From: Zavarzinella formosa DSM 19928
Lineage (GTDB): Bacteria > Planctomycetota > Planctomycetia > Gemmatales > Gemmataceae
DNA: 35,927 bases
Assembly (NCBI RefSeq): GCF_000255705.1
Contig: NZ_JH636447.1
Span: 110,823-146,749, forward strand
Reading direction: 5' to 3'
Position 1 is the stretch's first letter. Each line of letters begins with the position of its first letter. The position numbers and the translations under genes were made by a program. This document shows, piece by piece, positions 6,989-14,831 of this stretch. A model generated the notes under the pieces. That model was not told the DNA's origin and ran no database searches. It was given only the letters and a program-made list of their open reading frames with translations.

Positions 6989-7783
6989 TCATCCGCCTTC
7001 CGTAAGACGCATCCGAACAAGCATTCGGTCCAACTCCGCCGCCCCGCCCGGCGTTTCCGGCAGTTTGCTGTCACGACCGGCCGCTTCGAGTTCTCCCCGC
7101 AACCGGTCATATTCCCGTTGGTGGAATTCAACGTCAGCCTGTTCCAACCGGCCCTTTTCGGAACCGTTGAGTTTTTGCTCGATCAACTCGGGAAGGTGGG
7201 ACAGACGAAACGTCTCGTTCAGAATTCCCAGATTGGCCTGAACCTCACCCGTTCTCATCAGGTGAATTCCTGTCAGCAACACCCGATAGACGTACAGCAG
7301 CGGCTTGACGTGCGGAGGGCTGGCTTTGAGGAACAGTTTCCATTGCGTCTCGGCAAAACCGAGGTAGTGGCGGACATGATGCCTTGTGACACATTTGGCG
7401 GCAATGGCCCTCAATTCCTCATGCTCGGGAGACGTGTGAAGGATCAGCGGCGACAACAACTGCTCCAGCACATATCCGTTCCGCTTCAGCATCAGGCCGA
7501 AAAACTTCCTGGCGTCATGCGTCACCAAATCGATTTCCAAGCCATCGATCACCCCCGATTGTTCAATTGTCTCCGGACCGCTCTTCAGGCCGAGGACTTC
7601 ATCCGCCGGGAGCAGATGGACCCCACGAAGATCATAATCGGAATCCGGGGAGGGAAACCCGTACAGATGCGCCCCGCTGATAGTGACAAACAACAGCGGA
7701 TACGGATGTTCCGTCACCTTCCGGCGCAGGCGGGGATCATTGCGGAATGGCTCGGCCTCATGCTCCATGACACCTTCACTCAT
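6989..7783 (-). CDS. RlaP-like nucleotidyltransferase (pol-beta superfamily) of the RNA-repair operon
   Basis: 264 residues of the predicted nucleotidyltransferase family sometimes named RlaP (RNA ligase-associated polymerase). The catalytic core is plain: 'SGAHLYGFPSPDSDYDLRG' (36-54) has the Gly-Ser/Ala loop followed by Asp49-x-Asp51, and a third acidic residue sits in 'GLEIDLVTHD' (Asp85). These three bind two metals and the incoming nucleotide in pol-beta-type enzymes. The helical C-terminal half ('HHVRHYLGFAETQWKLF', 'VKPLLYVYRVLLTGIHLMR') is the usual extension of this family. The reaction is not known; adding a nucleotide to an RNA 3' end, or nucleotidylating another target, are both compatible. 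Its ATG overlaps the Thg1-like stop (ATGA), and pnkp follows 10 bases later, so it is translated as part of the repair operon. An ATG at codon 6 is an alternative start. Confidence 0.85.
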   Translation of the reverse strand: MSEGVMEHEAEPFRNDPRLRRKVTEHPYPLLFVTISGAHLYGFPSPDSDYDLRGVHLLPADEVLGLKSGPETIEQSGVIDGLEIDLVTHDARKFFGLMLKRNGYVLEQLLSPLILHTSPEHEELRAIAAKCVTRHHVRHYLGFAETQWKLFLKASPPHVKPLLYVYRVLLTGIHLMRTGEVQANLGILNETFRLSHLPELIEQKLNGSEKGRLEQADVEFHQREYDRLRGELEAAGRDSKLPETPGGAAELDRMLVRMRLTEGG

Positions 7784-8544
7784 GTTCGGGACACCATCTT
7801 CTGAAGGAACGCCGAATACTCCTCCTTCATCGGCAACTCAAGGTCATGCCGGACACGCTTGCGCCGGGCGATCACCGTCTCGCCGGTGACCGGATTCTCG
7901 CCGGGCCTGTCAAACTCCTCCCAATACAGACCGGACCCTCGTTTCTGCCACAAGGGAAGGTCGTTGAAGTTGACGCCGTTCTGAAACAGCAGTTCGTTCT
8001 TCTGGGCGACCGACAATCCCCGCATCGCCTCCGTTGCTTCGGCGACCGACCGGCCCTGTTTGCGGAGGAGCCAGTAACCGTGGGCGTTCAGGGCGTTGCG
8101 GTGGGCGTCTTCGTTTCTCCACCGAAAGTAATCGACGACATGCCCGGTCGTGGGGAGTTGCGAGATCCGGCAATCGAACACCGCCACCGCCCCCAGAAGC
8201 AACGAGAACTTGGCGCTCGCTTCGCCGGACAGGATCGAGTGCAGCTTGCGAAGCTTCCGCTGAAAGCCGTTCTCCTCCAGGGCGAACAGCAGAGAGATTT
8301 CGTCGCTTTGGGTGTAACCGTAGATGACATTGAAGCCGCATCCGGTCATCACATGCCCGGCGGCGGCCAGCATCATGTCCCGGAACCGAACGTCGAACGG
8401 AGCCTCAAACCGGTGGGTTTCCTTGGTCAGCCGGGTGAAACTTCGTCCGTCGAGCCGGGCGACCATGTGAAGGCCCGGCAGCACGCACAGATCGTGGGTG
8501 GTCTCGAACACCCGCATCTTCTCGTCAAGTTCATCAAACTTCAT
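7780..8544 (-). CDS. Thg1-like 3'-5' RNA polymerase (tRNA-His guanylyltransferase family)
   Basis: 254 residues of the Thg1 family, which adds nucleotides to RNA 5' ends, growing the chain in the 3'-5' direction. Family marks are 'ARLDGRSFTRLTK' (Asp32, first metal ligand, with the Gly-Arg-x-Phe), 'GYTQSDEISLLF' (Asp81-Glu82, second catalytic pair), and 'YFRWRNEDAHRNALNAHGYW', the conserved Trp/Arg-x-x-Asp block. Eukaryotic Thg1 puts G at position -1 of tRNA-His; bacterial Thg1-like proteins instead tend to restore 5'-truncated tRNAs using the 3' strand as template. Position inside a Pnkp-Hen1 operon fits such a repair role here, which is inference. It overlaps the upstream kinase gene by 11 bases and the downstream RlaP-like gene by 4, showing tight coupling. 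Confidence 0.92.
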   Translation of the reverse strand: MKFDELDEKMRVFETTHDLCVLPGLHMVARLDGRSFTRLTKETHRFEAPFDVRFRDMMLAAAGHVMTGCGFNVIYGYTQSDEISLLFALEENGFQRKLRKLHSILSGEASAKFSLLLGAVAVFDCRISQLPTTGHVVDYFRWRNEDAHRNALNAHGYWLLRKQGRSVAEATEAMRGLSVAQKNELLFQNGVNFNDLPLWQKRGSGLYWEEFDRPGENPVTGETVIARRKRVRHDLELPMKEEYSAFLQKMVSRT

Positions 8545-8983
8545 CGTTCCACCCCTCGATCACAAAACCGCCCGCCTCGTCGATGCGCACGTAAAACAAG
8601 TCATCAAATCCTTCGTCCCGTTTCGGAATCTCTATGCGGCCCGCCGTGCCCAAGATGCCCCGAAGCGGAACTTGTTGGGCGGCAGGCCGTTGTTCGTTTC
8701 GACGCTTGCAGTCCTCCACTTTGGACTGGAAGTAGTAGCCCGCGACCCGAAACCCGGCGTTCTTCGCCGCTTGAATGTAGACTTCCCGTTCGGCCCGGCT
8801 TGGGTTGGTGTTGTCCACGACGAACGACTGGCCGGTTTCGACGCACACCTGCACAAGGCGTTTTTCCCGATGGCGAGTCTTGAGCATGTCCAAATTGATG
8901 CGGACATGCGTCAGGAAGAACCGCTCCTTGTAGAAGGTCGATTTGCCCGCCCCCTGAAGACCCACGAAAATCACCAGTTCCAC
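8534..8983 (-). CDS. Small P-loop polynucleotide kinase-like protein
   Basis: 149 residues of an AAA/zeta-toxin-like P-loop kinase related to the 5'-kinase part of polynucleotide kinases. 'FVGLQGAGKST' near the N-terminus is the Walker A loop. 'VVDNTNPSRAER' matches the Asp-Asn-Thr-Asn-Pro motif seen in eukaryotic PNKP and other RNA/DNA kinases, and 'CKRRNEQRP' supplies the lid arginines. The likely job is phosphate transfer to an RNA 5' end or a nucleotide; not proven. The start is taken as GTG at 8983, since AAGGTGA, overlapping the hen1 stop, lies just upstream and the P-loop strand begins directly; the frame is open further upstream inside hen1 but without domain sequence. It lies 4 bases after hen1 and overlaps the Thg1-like gene by 11 bases. 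Confidence 0.85.
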   Translation of the reverse strand: MELVIFVGLQGAGKSTFYKERFFLTHVRINLDMLKTRHREKRLVQVCVETGQSFVVDNTNPSRAEREVYIQAAKNAGFRVAGYYFQSKVEDCKRRNEQRPAAQQVPLRGILGTAGRIEIPKRDEGFDDLFYVRIDEAGGFVIEGWNDEV

Positions 8984-8987
8984 GGCA

Positions 8988-10403
8988 TCACCTTGTTGCT
9001 TCGCCGTCGAGTTGAAAAATCCCCATCTGTGTCGGCGAACCAAGTTCTGGATTCTCCGGCCCGACCGGGAGGAACCGCACCGAGTATCCGAACCGCTCAC
9101 CGATGCCGTTCGCCCAGTCTTGGAATTCCCGCCGGGTCCATTCAAACCGGTGGTCGGCGTGCCGGAATTTTCCGGCCGGAAGCGTTTCCCACGTCACGTT
9201 GTACTCTTTGTTCGGGGTTGTCAGGACCACCGTCCGGGGCTTGGCGAACTCGAACACGACCCGCTCGAAGGCCGACAACCGGGGAGGATCAAGGTGTTCG
9301 ATCACTTCCACGATGCTGGCGGCATCAAATCCTTCCAATCGTTTGTCCCGGTACATCAAAGAGCCGTGGATCAGTTTGACCCGGCTGGCCTGCCGCTCGG
9401 GCAGACGTTCCGGCCGCAACCGGCGCATGGCGTTTTCAAGGCTGCGGACGGAAACGTCCATCCCCACGATATCCTCAAATTGGCGGTCCTTCAGTAATTC
9501 CCGAATTAGTTTGCCTTCGCCGCAGCCAAGGTCGAGCACCCGTTTGGCCCCGCACGAACGCAAGGAGGCCATGACCGCCATCAACCGCTGTTCGTTGAGG
9601 CTGAGGGGCGATTCCAGTTTTTCCTCGGCCTGTTCCTTCTCGGGTGTCTGGTCGTCTTCCTCGACCAGTTCCTCCTCGACGACGAGTCGGCTGAGGGCCA
9701 TGCGGTACAGGCTCGGCTGGAACCGAAGGTAGCGGCGAACGATCTCCTCTTTTTGGGGATGCCGGGCCAGCCACCCCTCGCCCTTGGCGAGCAGTTTTTC
9801 GGTCTCGTCCTCGCCCACGAAGTAATGCTTGCGGCTGTCGAACACGGGAATCAGGACATACAGGTGCGTCAAAAGTTCACTCAGTGTCGTCGTCTTTCGC
9901 ACCGTCACCGAAAAATAGTGGCTTTCGCCCCACTCCGGGAACCGCTCGTCCAGCGGGTGATGGACAGCCTCGACTTCGTATCCGAGCGGCTCGAACATGC
10001 CCCGAAGGACGTTCTCGCCCCCGCGAACCGAGAGAACATCTATTCGGGCTTCGATTGGCATCGGGGTGGTGACCAACTCCGGGCGCTCCTTGCAACGGCC
10101 TTGAAGCGCCGAGCCGAAGATTTGGGCGATGGCCACGCTCATGAATGACGAGGCGACATAGGGCCGGTCGTTGACGTATTGGGCGAGCAGGAAGTTCTGG
10201 TCGGCATTCTTTCCCCGGACCATGCCCACGGCATCCACGTCAAGCAACAGGCAGGCCGTGCAACGGTCGTTGCCGACCTCGGGGTAATAAACGCGGGCTT
10301 TGCCGAAACTGAGTTCGAACGATTGGAATTTCTCCGGGTGCTTGTGGAGAAGGTAGCCCAGATCGCCGGCCGGCTGGCGAGTCGTCGTGATCGTCAACAG
10401 CAT
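8988..10403 (-). CDS. hen1: 3'-terminal RNA ribose 2'-O-methyltransferase Hen1
   Basis: 471 residues, the size of bacterial Hen1. The N-terminal half (about 1-245; 'MLLTITTTRQPAGDLGYLLH' is its typical start) is the Hen1-specific domain that activates ligation by Pnkp. The C-terminal half is the methyltransferase: 'VLDLGCGEGKLI' (SAM loop, 289-300), then 'EVIEHLD' with Glu366, Glu369 and His370, and His415/His418 in 'FRHADHRFEW', the metal ligands that place the terminal ribose. In the characterised system Hen1 methylates the 2'-OH at the break before sealing, so the repaired site resists being cut again by the same ribotoxin. A charged linker (about 242-266, 'EEELVEEDDQ') joins the halves. 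It is the first gene of the five-gene minus-strand operon; 280 bases separate it from the kinase gene upstream. Confidence 0.95.
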   Translation of the reverse strand: MLLTITTTRQPAGDLGYLLHKHPEKFQSFELSFGKARVYYPEVGNDRCTACLLLDVDAVGMVRGKNADQNFLLAQYVNDRPYVASSFMSVAIAQIFGSALQGRCKERPELVTTPMPIEARIDVLSVRGGENVLRGMFEPLGYEVEAVHHPLDERFPEWGESHYFSVTVRKTTTLSELLTHLYVLIPVFDSRKHYFVGEDETEKLLAKGEGWLARHPQKEEIVRRYLRFQPSLYRMALSRLVVEEELVEEDDQTPEKEQAEEKLESPLSLNEQRLMAVMASLRSCGAKRVLDLGCGEGKLIRELLKDRQFEDIVGMDVSVRSLENAMRRLRPERLPERQASRVKLIHGSLMYRDKRLEGFDAASIVEVIEHLDPPRLSAFERVVFEFAKPRTVVLTTPNKEYNVTWETLPAGKFRHADHRFEWTRREFQDWANGIGERFGYSVRFLPVGPENPELGSPTQMGIFQLDGEATR

Positions 10404-10683
10404 GATCGTGCCTGTGAATGTCGATTTCCGGGATTCTCAGAAGGCGCCGCCAAATCGATGTTTGCCGCCTGCGTCCGGGGGCAGCTTGATCAAATGGGTT
10501 CGGTTGCCTGTCCTCTTCGACATCAGACCGGAGAAACAGGTTCGATCTGGATCATTGTGTCAGCTACTCACACCTGAAATCCGGGACATGACAAAAACTG
10601 AATTTTTGAAATGGTCGGCGGCCTGCCTCTCATCTTGAGCCTGACGATTGGCCACGGATCAAGTCCTCCGCCAACCGAATCGC
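10404..10683 (-). other. Leader/promoter region of the RNA-repair operon
   Basis: A 280-base gap between the Ser/Thr kinase stop and hen1, both on the minus strand, holds no supportable gene. It should contain the promoter of the hen1-pnkp operon. I looked for the sigma-54 signature (TGGCAC-N5-TTGC) that drives some inducible RNA-repair operons and did not find it. No clear -35/-10 pair or palindromic operator stands out. Confidence 0.35.
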
Positions 10684-13383
10684 TCACTTTCGTTCAACGG
10701 CCATCAATACCGTCTTGAATTCAGGCAATTCTCGAAGAGGATCGAGATCCGGATCATACTTGAGATAATCGACATCCCGGTAACCTTCCCGGATGGCCTC
10801 CGTGACGATGTTCAATGCTTTGGCGAGGTCTTCGGTTTTGGTCTTCGCGTCGGGCGCATGAACTGAAGCAAGGGCATAGCCGCAGGCGGCCGAGATTTTT
10901 AGCTTCTCCAGGGTCAGGTTGGGAACGTCGATTCGGGCCGGGTCGGCGGCTCGTTTCAGCAGAGTCCCGGCCCCGATAATTGCTTCGCTTCGCTTGCCGA
11001 CCCTTGCCTGGATCAACATTTGTTCGACGAGCGGAAGCAGCAACAAGTCCGGGTTGCTCTTGACGCTCGGCTTTTCCCGCATGTCCCGGACATATCCTTC
11101 ACGCTCTTCCAGCGACCGGGCATAGTATCGGGCGGCGGCCGTTTTGTCTCCCGCCTTCTCGGTGGCGATGGCAAGGCTGTAATACCCAAGGCCGACACCG
11201 GTGTGCTGGAGTTCCAACACCTCCGGAACATTGAGCATGCCCCGCACCTGTCGCAACGCAATCGTGTATTGTTCACGAGCGCCCTTGGGATCGTTCAGGC
11301 GGGTGAGCAGCAAGTCTCCTTGAAGATTGGCGATGAAAGCAAGCTTTTTGCGAAACCCAAAATCATTGGGATTCTTTTTGACAAGGTCTTCGTAAATCCG
11401 CACGGCTTCCGCATACGACTCACGAGCGGCGGGCAGTTCTTCGGCATCCTCGGCCAACTGCCCCTGTTCCAGATGAGCCAATGCGAGAAACTGACGGGCC
11501 TGAAAACCCCGCCGGTCTTCGGGCGCCTCGGCCACGGCGGGCTTGAGCATTCCCAAGGCTTCGACAATCGTTGTTTTGGCTTGGCTGCGAGACTCACGGT
11601 CGCGTTGAACGCGGGCCAGCATGGTCAGCGCCCGGCCGAGATGGATTCTTGCTTGTGAGGACGTGATTTCCCCGGTGGTCGGCGCATCGACAATCCGGCG
11701 AAGGCGGCTGATCGCCTCGCCATAGAGTTTCTCCGCCTTTTCAAAATCGCGACGGTCGGCGGCCAGTCGCCCTTGCCGCTCCAACACGGCGGCGACATTT
11801 TCAGCAGCCTTGTCGCGTTCGCGTTCTTCGGTCGCTTCGACGCTGAGGGCGATTGTCTTTGCCTTCTCAAATTCCGCGTTCGCCTCCTTGAAAACCTTTT
11901 CGTCGTCCTCCCGGTCGCGTTGCGCCAGCCACCATTCGCCTTGCCGAAGGGCGAGCGTCATCTGGCCCCAGTCGGCCGCCGAGCCGACATCAGCGTGCCC
12001 CCGCGAATCCTTGAGCAGCTTCAAAGTCATTTCGTAGAAGTCCCGCTGTGTTTGACCGGCGAGCAAACTCCCCTCGAAAAGAGTCACGCTGACGTTGGCG
12101 AAATCGGACACGGCATTGCGATAGGCATCCAGACGGCCGGTGGCGAGGTCGCGCTGATGGGTCACTTCGCCGTTGATGCGGAGAATGTCATCCTTCTGAT
12201 CACTGATGCGTTTCCGGTCGTTGTTGATGGTGAACGCGGAAGCGATTCCACCGATGGCGGCGAGCATGGAAACGGCGATCAAACCGGCGGGGGCGGGGTT
12301 GCGCCTTGCCCAGCGAACCACGCGGGCAACCGGCCCCAGCGGCCGGGCCAGAATCGGCCGGCCGTCTTGGTAACGTGTCAGGTCATCCGCAAGGGCGGCG
12401 GCGTTGGAATATCGTTTGGCCGGGTCTTTCTGAAGACATTTCAGACAGATCGTTTCCAAGTCACGGGGCACGCTTGATCGCATGGTTCGCGGGGAGACGG
12501 GCTCGTCTTCCCGCACCTGTCGCAAGGTTTCGATCACGTTTGACCCGACGAACGGCGGCCGGCCGGTCAACAGTTGATAAATGATGGCGCCCAGCGAATA
12601 GACATCGGCGGGCGGCCCCACGGAATCCGGATCGCCGGAGGCCTGTTCGGGGGCCATGAAACTCGGCGTGCCCATCACGGTCCCGGCGATGGTCAGGCGG
12701 CTATTGGTCTCCAATTTTCGGGCCAAGCCGAAGTCGGCGATTTTGGGGGTGCCATCTTTTTGCAGCAAAATATTGGCGGGTTTCAGATCGCGATGGATGA
12801 TGTTGCGGTCATGGGCGTATTGCATGGCGCGGGCCAGCGTGGTCATCAACGCGGCAATTTCCTGATCGCCGGGCAACTGGCTGCGGATCTTTTGCTCAAG
12901 CGTTCCGCCGTCGGCGAATTCGAGCGTGAAAAACGGACAGCCGACCACCTCGCCAACCTCGTACACCTGCACGATGTTCGGATGCTGCATCCGGGCGACG
13001 GCTTGGGCCTCGGTGTCGAAACGTTCCCGGCCGGCCGTGTCGTCGTCATCCTTGCGACGCATCACCTTCATGGCGACCAACCGGTCCACTTTGAGCTGGC
13101 GGGCCTTGTAGACGACGCCCATGCCGCCTTTTCCCAGCACGCCCAGCACGTGATAACCGGGGATCACCTCGCGAATGGGTTCGCCGTCCTGGTCGGAACC
13201 GACGGCGGGATTCCGCGATTCAAAAAAGCCGGTGGCTTCGGGATTCGGCGTAAATTGGCCGGTCTGGCCGTCAAATGAAAAGTTCTGGGCGACGGAGCCC
13301 GCCTCGGTTTTCCCAATGGCGTGATCAATGGTCGGAGGTTGAAACCCGTCTTGGGTTGGCATTTCCGGGTTGGGATCGGCCAT
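10684..13383 (-). CDS. Membrane-anchored serine/threonine protein kinase with TPR-rich C-terminus
   Basis: 899 residues. After a ~70-residue low-complexity leader comes a complete Hanks-type kinase: GxGxxG loop 'GVLGKGGMGVVYKA' (81-94), Lys106, 'HRDLKPAN' (197-204, Asp199), 'DFGLA' (217-221), 'APE' (244-246) and 'DVYSLG'. The activation segment between DFG and APE carries several Ser/Thr residues, as in autophosphorylating kinases. A single hydrophobic segment (about 365-386) follows. The C-terminal ~500 residues are helical, with TPR-like repeats ('DFEKAEKLYGEAISRLRR', 'ARESYAEAVRIYEDLVKK', 'AREQYTIALRQVRGML'), so they likely bind a protein partner. This layout is very common in planctomycetes, which have many such kinases. 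The substrate and signal are unknown. It lies between a LuxR gene and the RNA-repair operon, all on the same strand, with gaps of 140 and 280 bases. Confidence 0.92.
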   Translation of the reverse strand: MADPNPEMPTQDGFQPPTIDHAIGKTEAGSVAQNFSFDGQTGQFTPNPEATGFFESRNPAVGSDQDGEPIREVIPGYHVLGVLGKGGMGVVYKARQLKVDRLVAMKVMRRKDDDDTAGRERFDTEAQAVARMQHPNIVQVYEVGEVVGCPFFTLEFADGGTLEQKIRSQLPGDQEIAALMTTLARAMQYAHDRNIIHRDLKPANILLQKDGTPKIADFGLARKLETNSRLTIAGTVMGTPSFMAPEQASGDPDSVGPPADVYSLGAIIYQLLTGRPPFVGSNVIETLRQVREDEPVSPRTMRSSVPRDLETICLKCLQKDPAKRYSNAAALADDLTRYQDGRPILARPLGPVARVVRWARRNPAPAGLIAVSMLAAIGGIASAFTINNDRKRISDQKDDILRINGEVTHQRDLATGRLDAYRNAVSDFANVSVTLFEGSLLAGQTQRDFYEMTLKLLKDSRGHADVGSAADWGQMTLALRQGEWWLAQRDREDDEKVFKEANAEFEKAKTIALSVEATEERERDKAAENVAAVLERQGRLAADRRDFEKAEKLYGEAISRLRRIVDAPTTGEITSSQARIHLGRALTMLARVQRDRESRSQAKTTIVEALGMLKPAVAEAPEDRRGFQARQFLALAHLEQGQLAEDAEELPAARESYAEAVRIYEDLVKKNPNDFGFRKKLAFIANLQGDLLLTRLNDPKGAREQYTIALRQVRGMLNVPEVLELQHTGVGLGYYSLAIATEKAGDKTAAARYYARSLEEREGYVRDMREKPSVKSNPDLLLLPLVEQMLIQARVGKRSEAIIGAGTLLKRAADPARIDVPNLTLEKLKISAACGYALASVHAPDAKTKTEDLAKALNIVTEAIREGYRDVDYLKYDPDLDPLRELPEFKTVLMAVERK

Positions 13384-13523
13384 GATTCATCGGCCTCGAG
13401 AGTTGGCGGGTCTTGACCATCATTAGCAGGGCGCCTCATCAAGTTCCGTAAAAAACGCCCGGAATTCAAGTCGGAAAATGCGATTGATCAACCAGATTTT
13501 TCATGCCCGCCCGCGAAGCATCA

Positions 13524-14333
13524 TCATGTCGGGCGGCGTGTGGAATACCGCCTCAAAAAGTAAGCGAGCAGTTCCGGCCGTGAATTAACCCCGAAATGAC
13601 GGTAAAGCCGTTTGACATAATCATGGACTGTGCTTGGATGCAAACCCAGGCATAATGCCGCCTGGCGCTCCGAATCTCCGTCCAGCAAACGATCCAATAC
13701 TTGAAGCAATCGAGGTGACAAGCCGTGCCGGTTTGGCTGGAGAGTGACCAGCAGTGATTTGCCCAAATGACAGGCCAATTCTTGTTGAAGAAAAGCCACC
13801 CATTGGCTGACGCCGGATGAAAATGGTTTTGCTCCGCGTTCCCGCATCACGGTCAACACGTAACTAGCCCCGACAGCCGGAACAGTGGTTCGCGAAACCA
13901 ACCCTTCGTCGAAGCCGTCGGCCCGCAAATAATCGTTTACAAAGGCCGAGCGATCCCATTCGGCATTTGCGACCAGTTCCTGTCGGACACAAGAAAGGTT
14001 TGGCTCGGGTCGCTGAAAAAATGCCTTGGTTCCGGGATGTTCCATGATCATCTCCGGAGTGGAAACCAAGTCCATCCAGCGGTCCCTGATCTTTGCGGAA
14101 GGCCAGCCACCGTCAATCTGTTGCCGGGTCCATTTGTCAAGTTCATCCAACCGGCCTGCTTCATGAGGAGCGGCCACCCCGACCGCCGATACCATTCCGC
14201 CGGTGAAAGACAATAAGCCATCCACCAATCGCTTCTGCCAAGCCATCGCGTCGTCGCCGAGTTCTCGGCATTCGTTGACGAGCCGGACAGCATCCAGTTC
14301 ATCCGCTCGGCGCAGGCGTTGGGATTTGCTCAT
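13524..14333 (-). CDS. LuxR-type HTH transcriptional regulator
   Basis: 269 residues from the ATG at 14333, which has AAGGAC at proper spacing; a longer frame to 14429 lacks such a site. The last 65 residues form a LuxR/GerE-type DNA-binding helix-turn-helix: 'LSPRLLQVLDRLLDGDSERQ' is the entry with the usual Leu-Ser/Thr-Pro-Arg, then 'LGLHPSTVHDYVKRLYRHFG' with the recognition helix (Ser-Thr-Val-x-x-Tyr-Val-Lys-x-Leu-Tyr) and 'FGVNSRPELLAYFLRR'. The N-terminal ~200 residues are not a response-regulator receiver (no Asp-Asp...Asp...Lys pattern seen) and match nothing I recognise with confidence; a PAS/GAF-like sensor is possible. The gene is divergent from the giant gene, with a 498-base shared upstream region. 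Confidence 0.85.
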   Translation of the reverse strand: MSKSQRLRRADELDAVRLVNECRELGDDAMAWQKRLVDGLLSFTGGMVSAVGVAAPHEAGRLDELDKWTRQQIDGGWPSAKIRDRWMDLVSTPEMIMEHPGTKAFFQRPEPNLSCVRQELVANAEWDRSAFVNDYLRADGFDEGLVSRTTVPAVGASYVLTVMRERGAKPFSSGVSQWVAFLQQELACHLGKSLLVTLQPNRHGLSPRLLQVLDRLLDGDSERQAALCLGLHPSTVHDYVKRLYRHFGVNSRPELLAYFLRRYSTRRPT

Positions 14334-14831
14334 GGTCGGTCCTTCGCCAAGGGCATTTGCGGGTTCATTTCTCACCCCCCTATTTAGGGGAATTGTGCTT
14401 TTCAACCAATCCGCCAGAATTTCTTCCAACAGTCAATGTCTCGCCGATCATTATTGGCGGTTCGCGGATGTATGATCCAATACCACAACGTTTATTATCG
14501 GGAAACTTGGCGTCCCGACCCGTCGAAGACTCGCTCGGCGGGTCGGCTGATGGCGGTCGCTCTTGATGAGCCAAGAATACGCCGAATTATTCGTATTTTT
14601 GTGTTTTGGCGCCTGATGCCTTGAAGAAACCAAATGCAACAGTGTAAAAAAACGGCGCCCGAAGATTACGATCTGTTAATAATGTGATTCATTTTATTTT
14701 AATGATCTGTTCGTAATCGCCTTCAAGCCAGTTGGTTTTCTGTAAAAACAAGCTGTGTTCCTTTAGTGGCTCACAATTCTCTCGCAAACAAAACAGTCAA
14801 AAAAAATCCGCCCCTAGTCTGGTGATTGCTC
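14334..14831. promoter_or_regulatory. Divergent control region between the LuxR gene and the giant gene
   Basis: 498 bases with no gene. The middle (about 14580-14720) is clearly richer in A and T than the surroundings, as expected for promoters in a GC-rich genome. It holds an inverted repeat AATACG...CGTATT (14576-14581 and 14592-14597) and the repeat pair listed separately. The right part ends in GGTGA, a ribosome site for the ATG at 14832. Exact promoters cannot be set from sequence alone. Confidence 0.5.
14664..14718. promoter_or_regulatory. Paired repeats in the AT-rich upstream region; possible operator
   Basis: GATTACGA (14664-14671) and its reverse complement TCGTAATC (14711-14718) flank an AT-rich core, while GATCTGTT occurs twice in direct order (14670-14677 and 14704-14711), overlapping those arms. 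Spacing of the direct copies is 34 bases, near three helical turns, so a dimer bound at both would face the same side of the helix. No protein can be assigned; the adjacent LuxR-type regulator is a candidate. Confidence 0.35.

Noticed and set aside
5365-7005. Long plus-strand open frame antisense to pnkp
   Set aside because: It mirrors a gene with complete catalytic motifs, shows no domain of its own, and is what high third-position GC produces on the opposite strand.
10404-10683. Sigma-54 promoter or RtcR-type control upstream of hen1
   Set aside because: No TGGCAC-N5-TTGC signature on the minus strand and no RtcR-like gene nearby.
10684-13383. Ser/Thr kinase as a sensor component of the RNA-repair operon
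   Set aside because: Same strand but a 280-base gap, and such kinases occur next to all kinds of genes in planctomycetes; no specific link can be shown.
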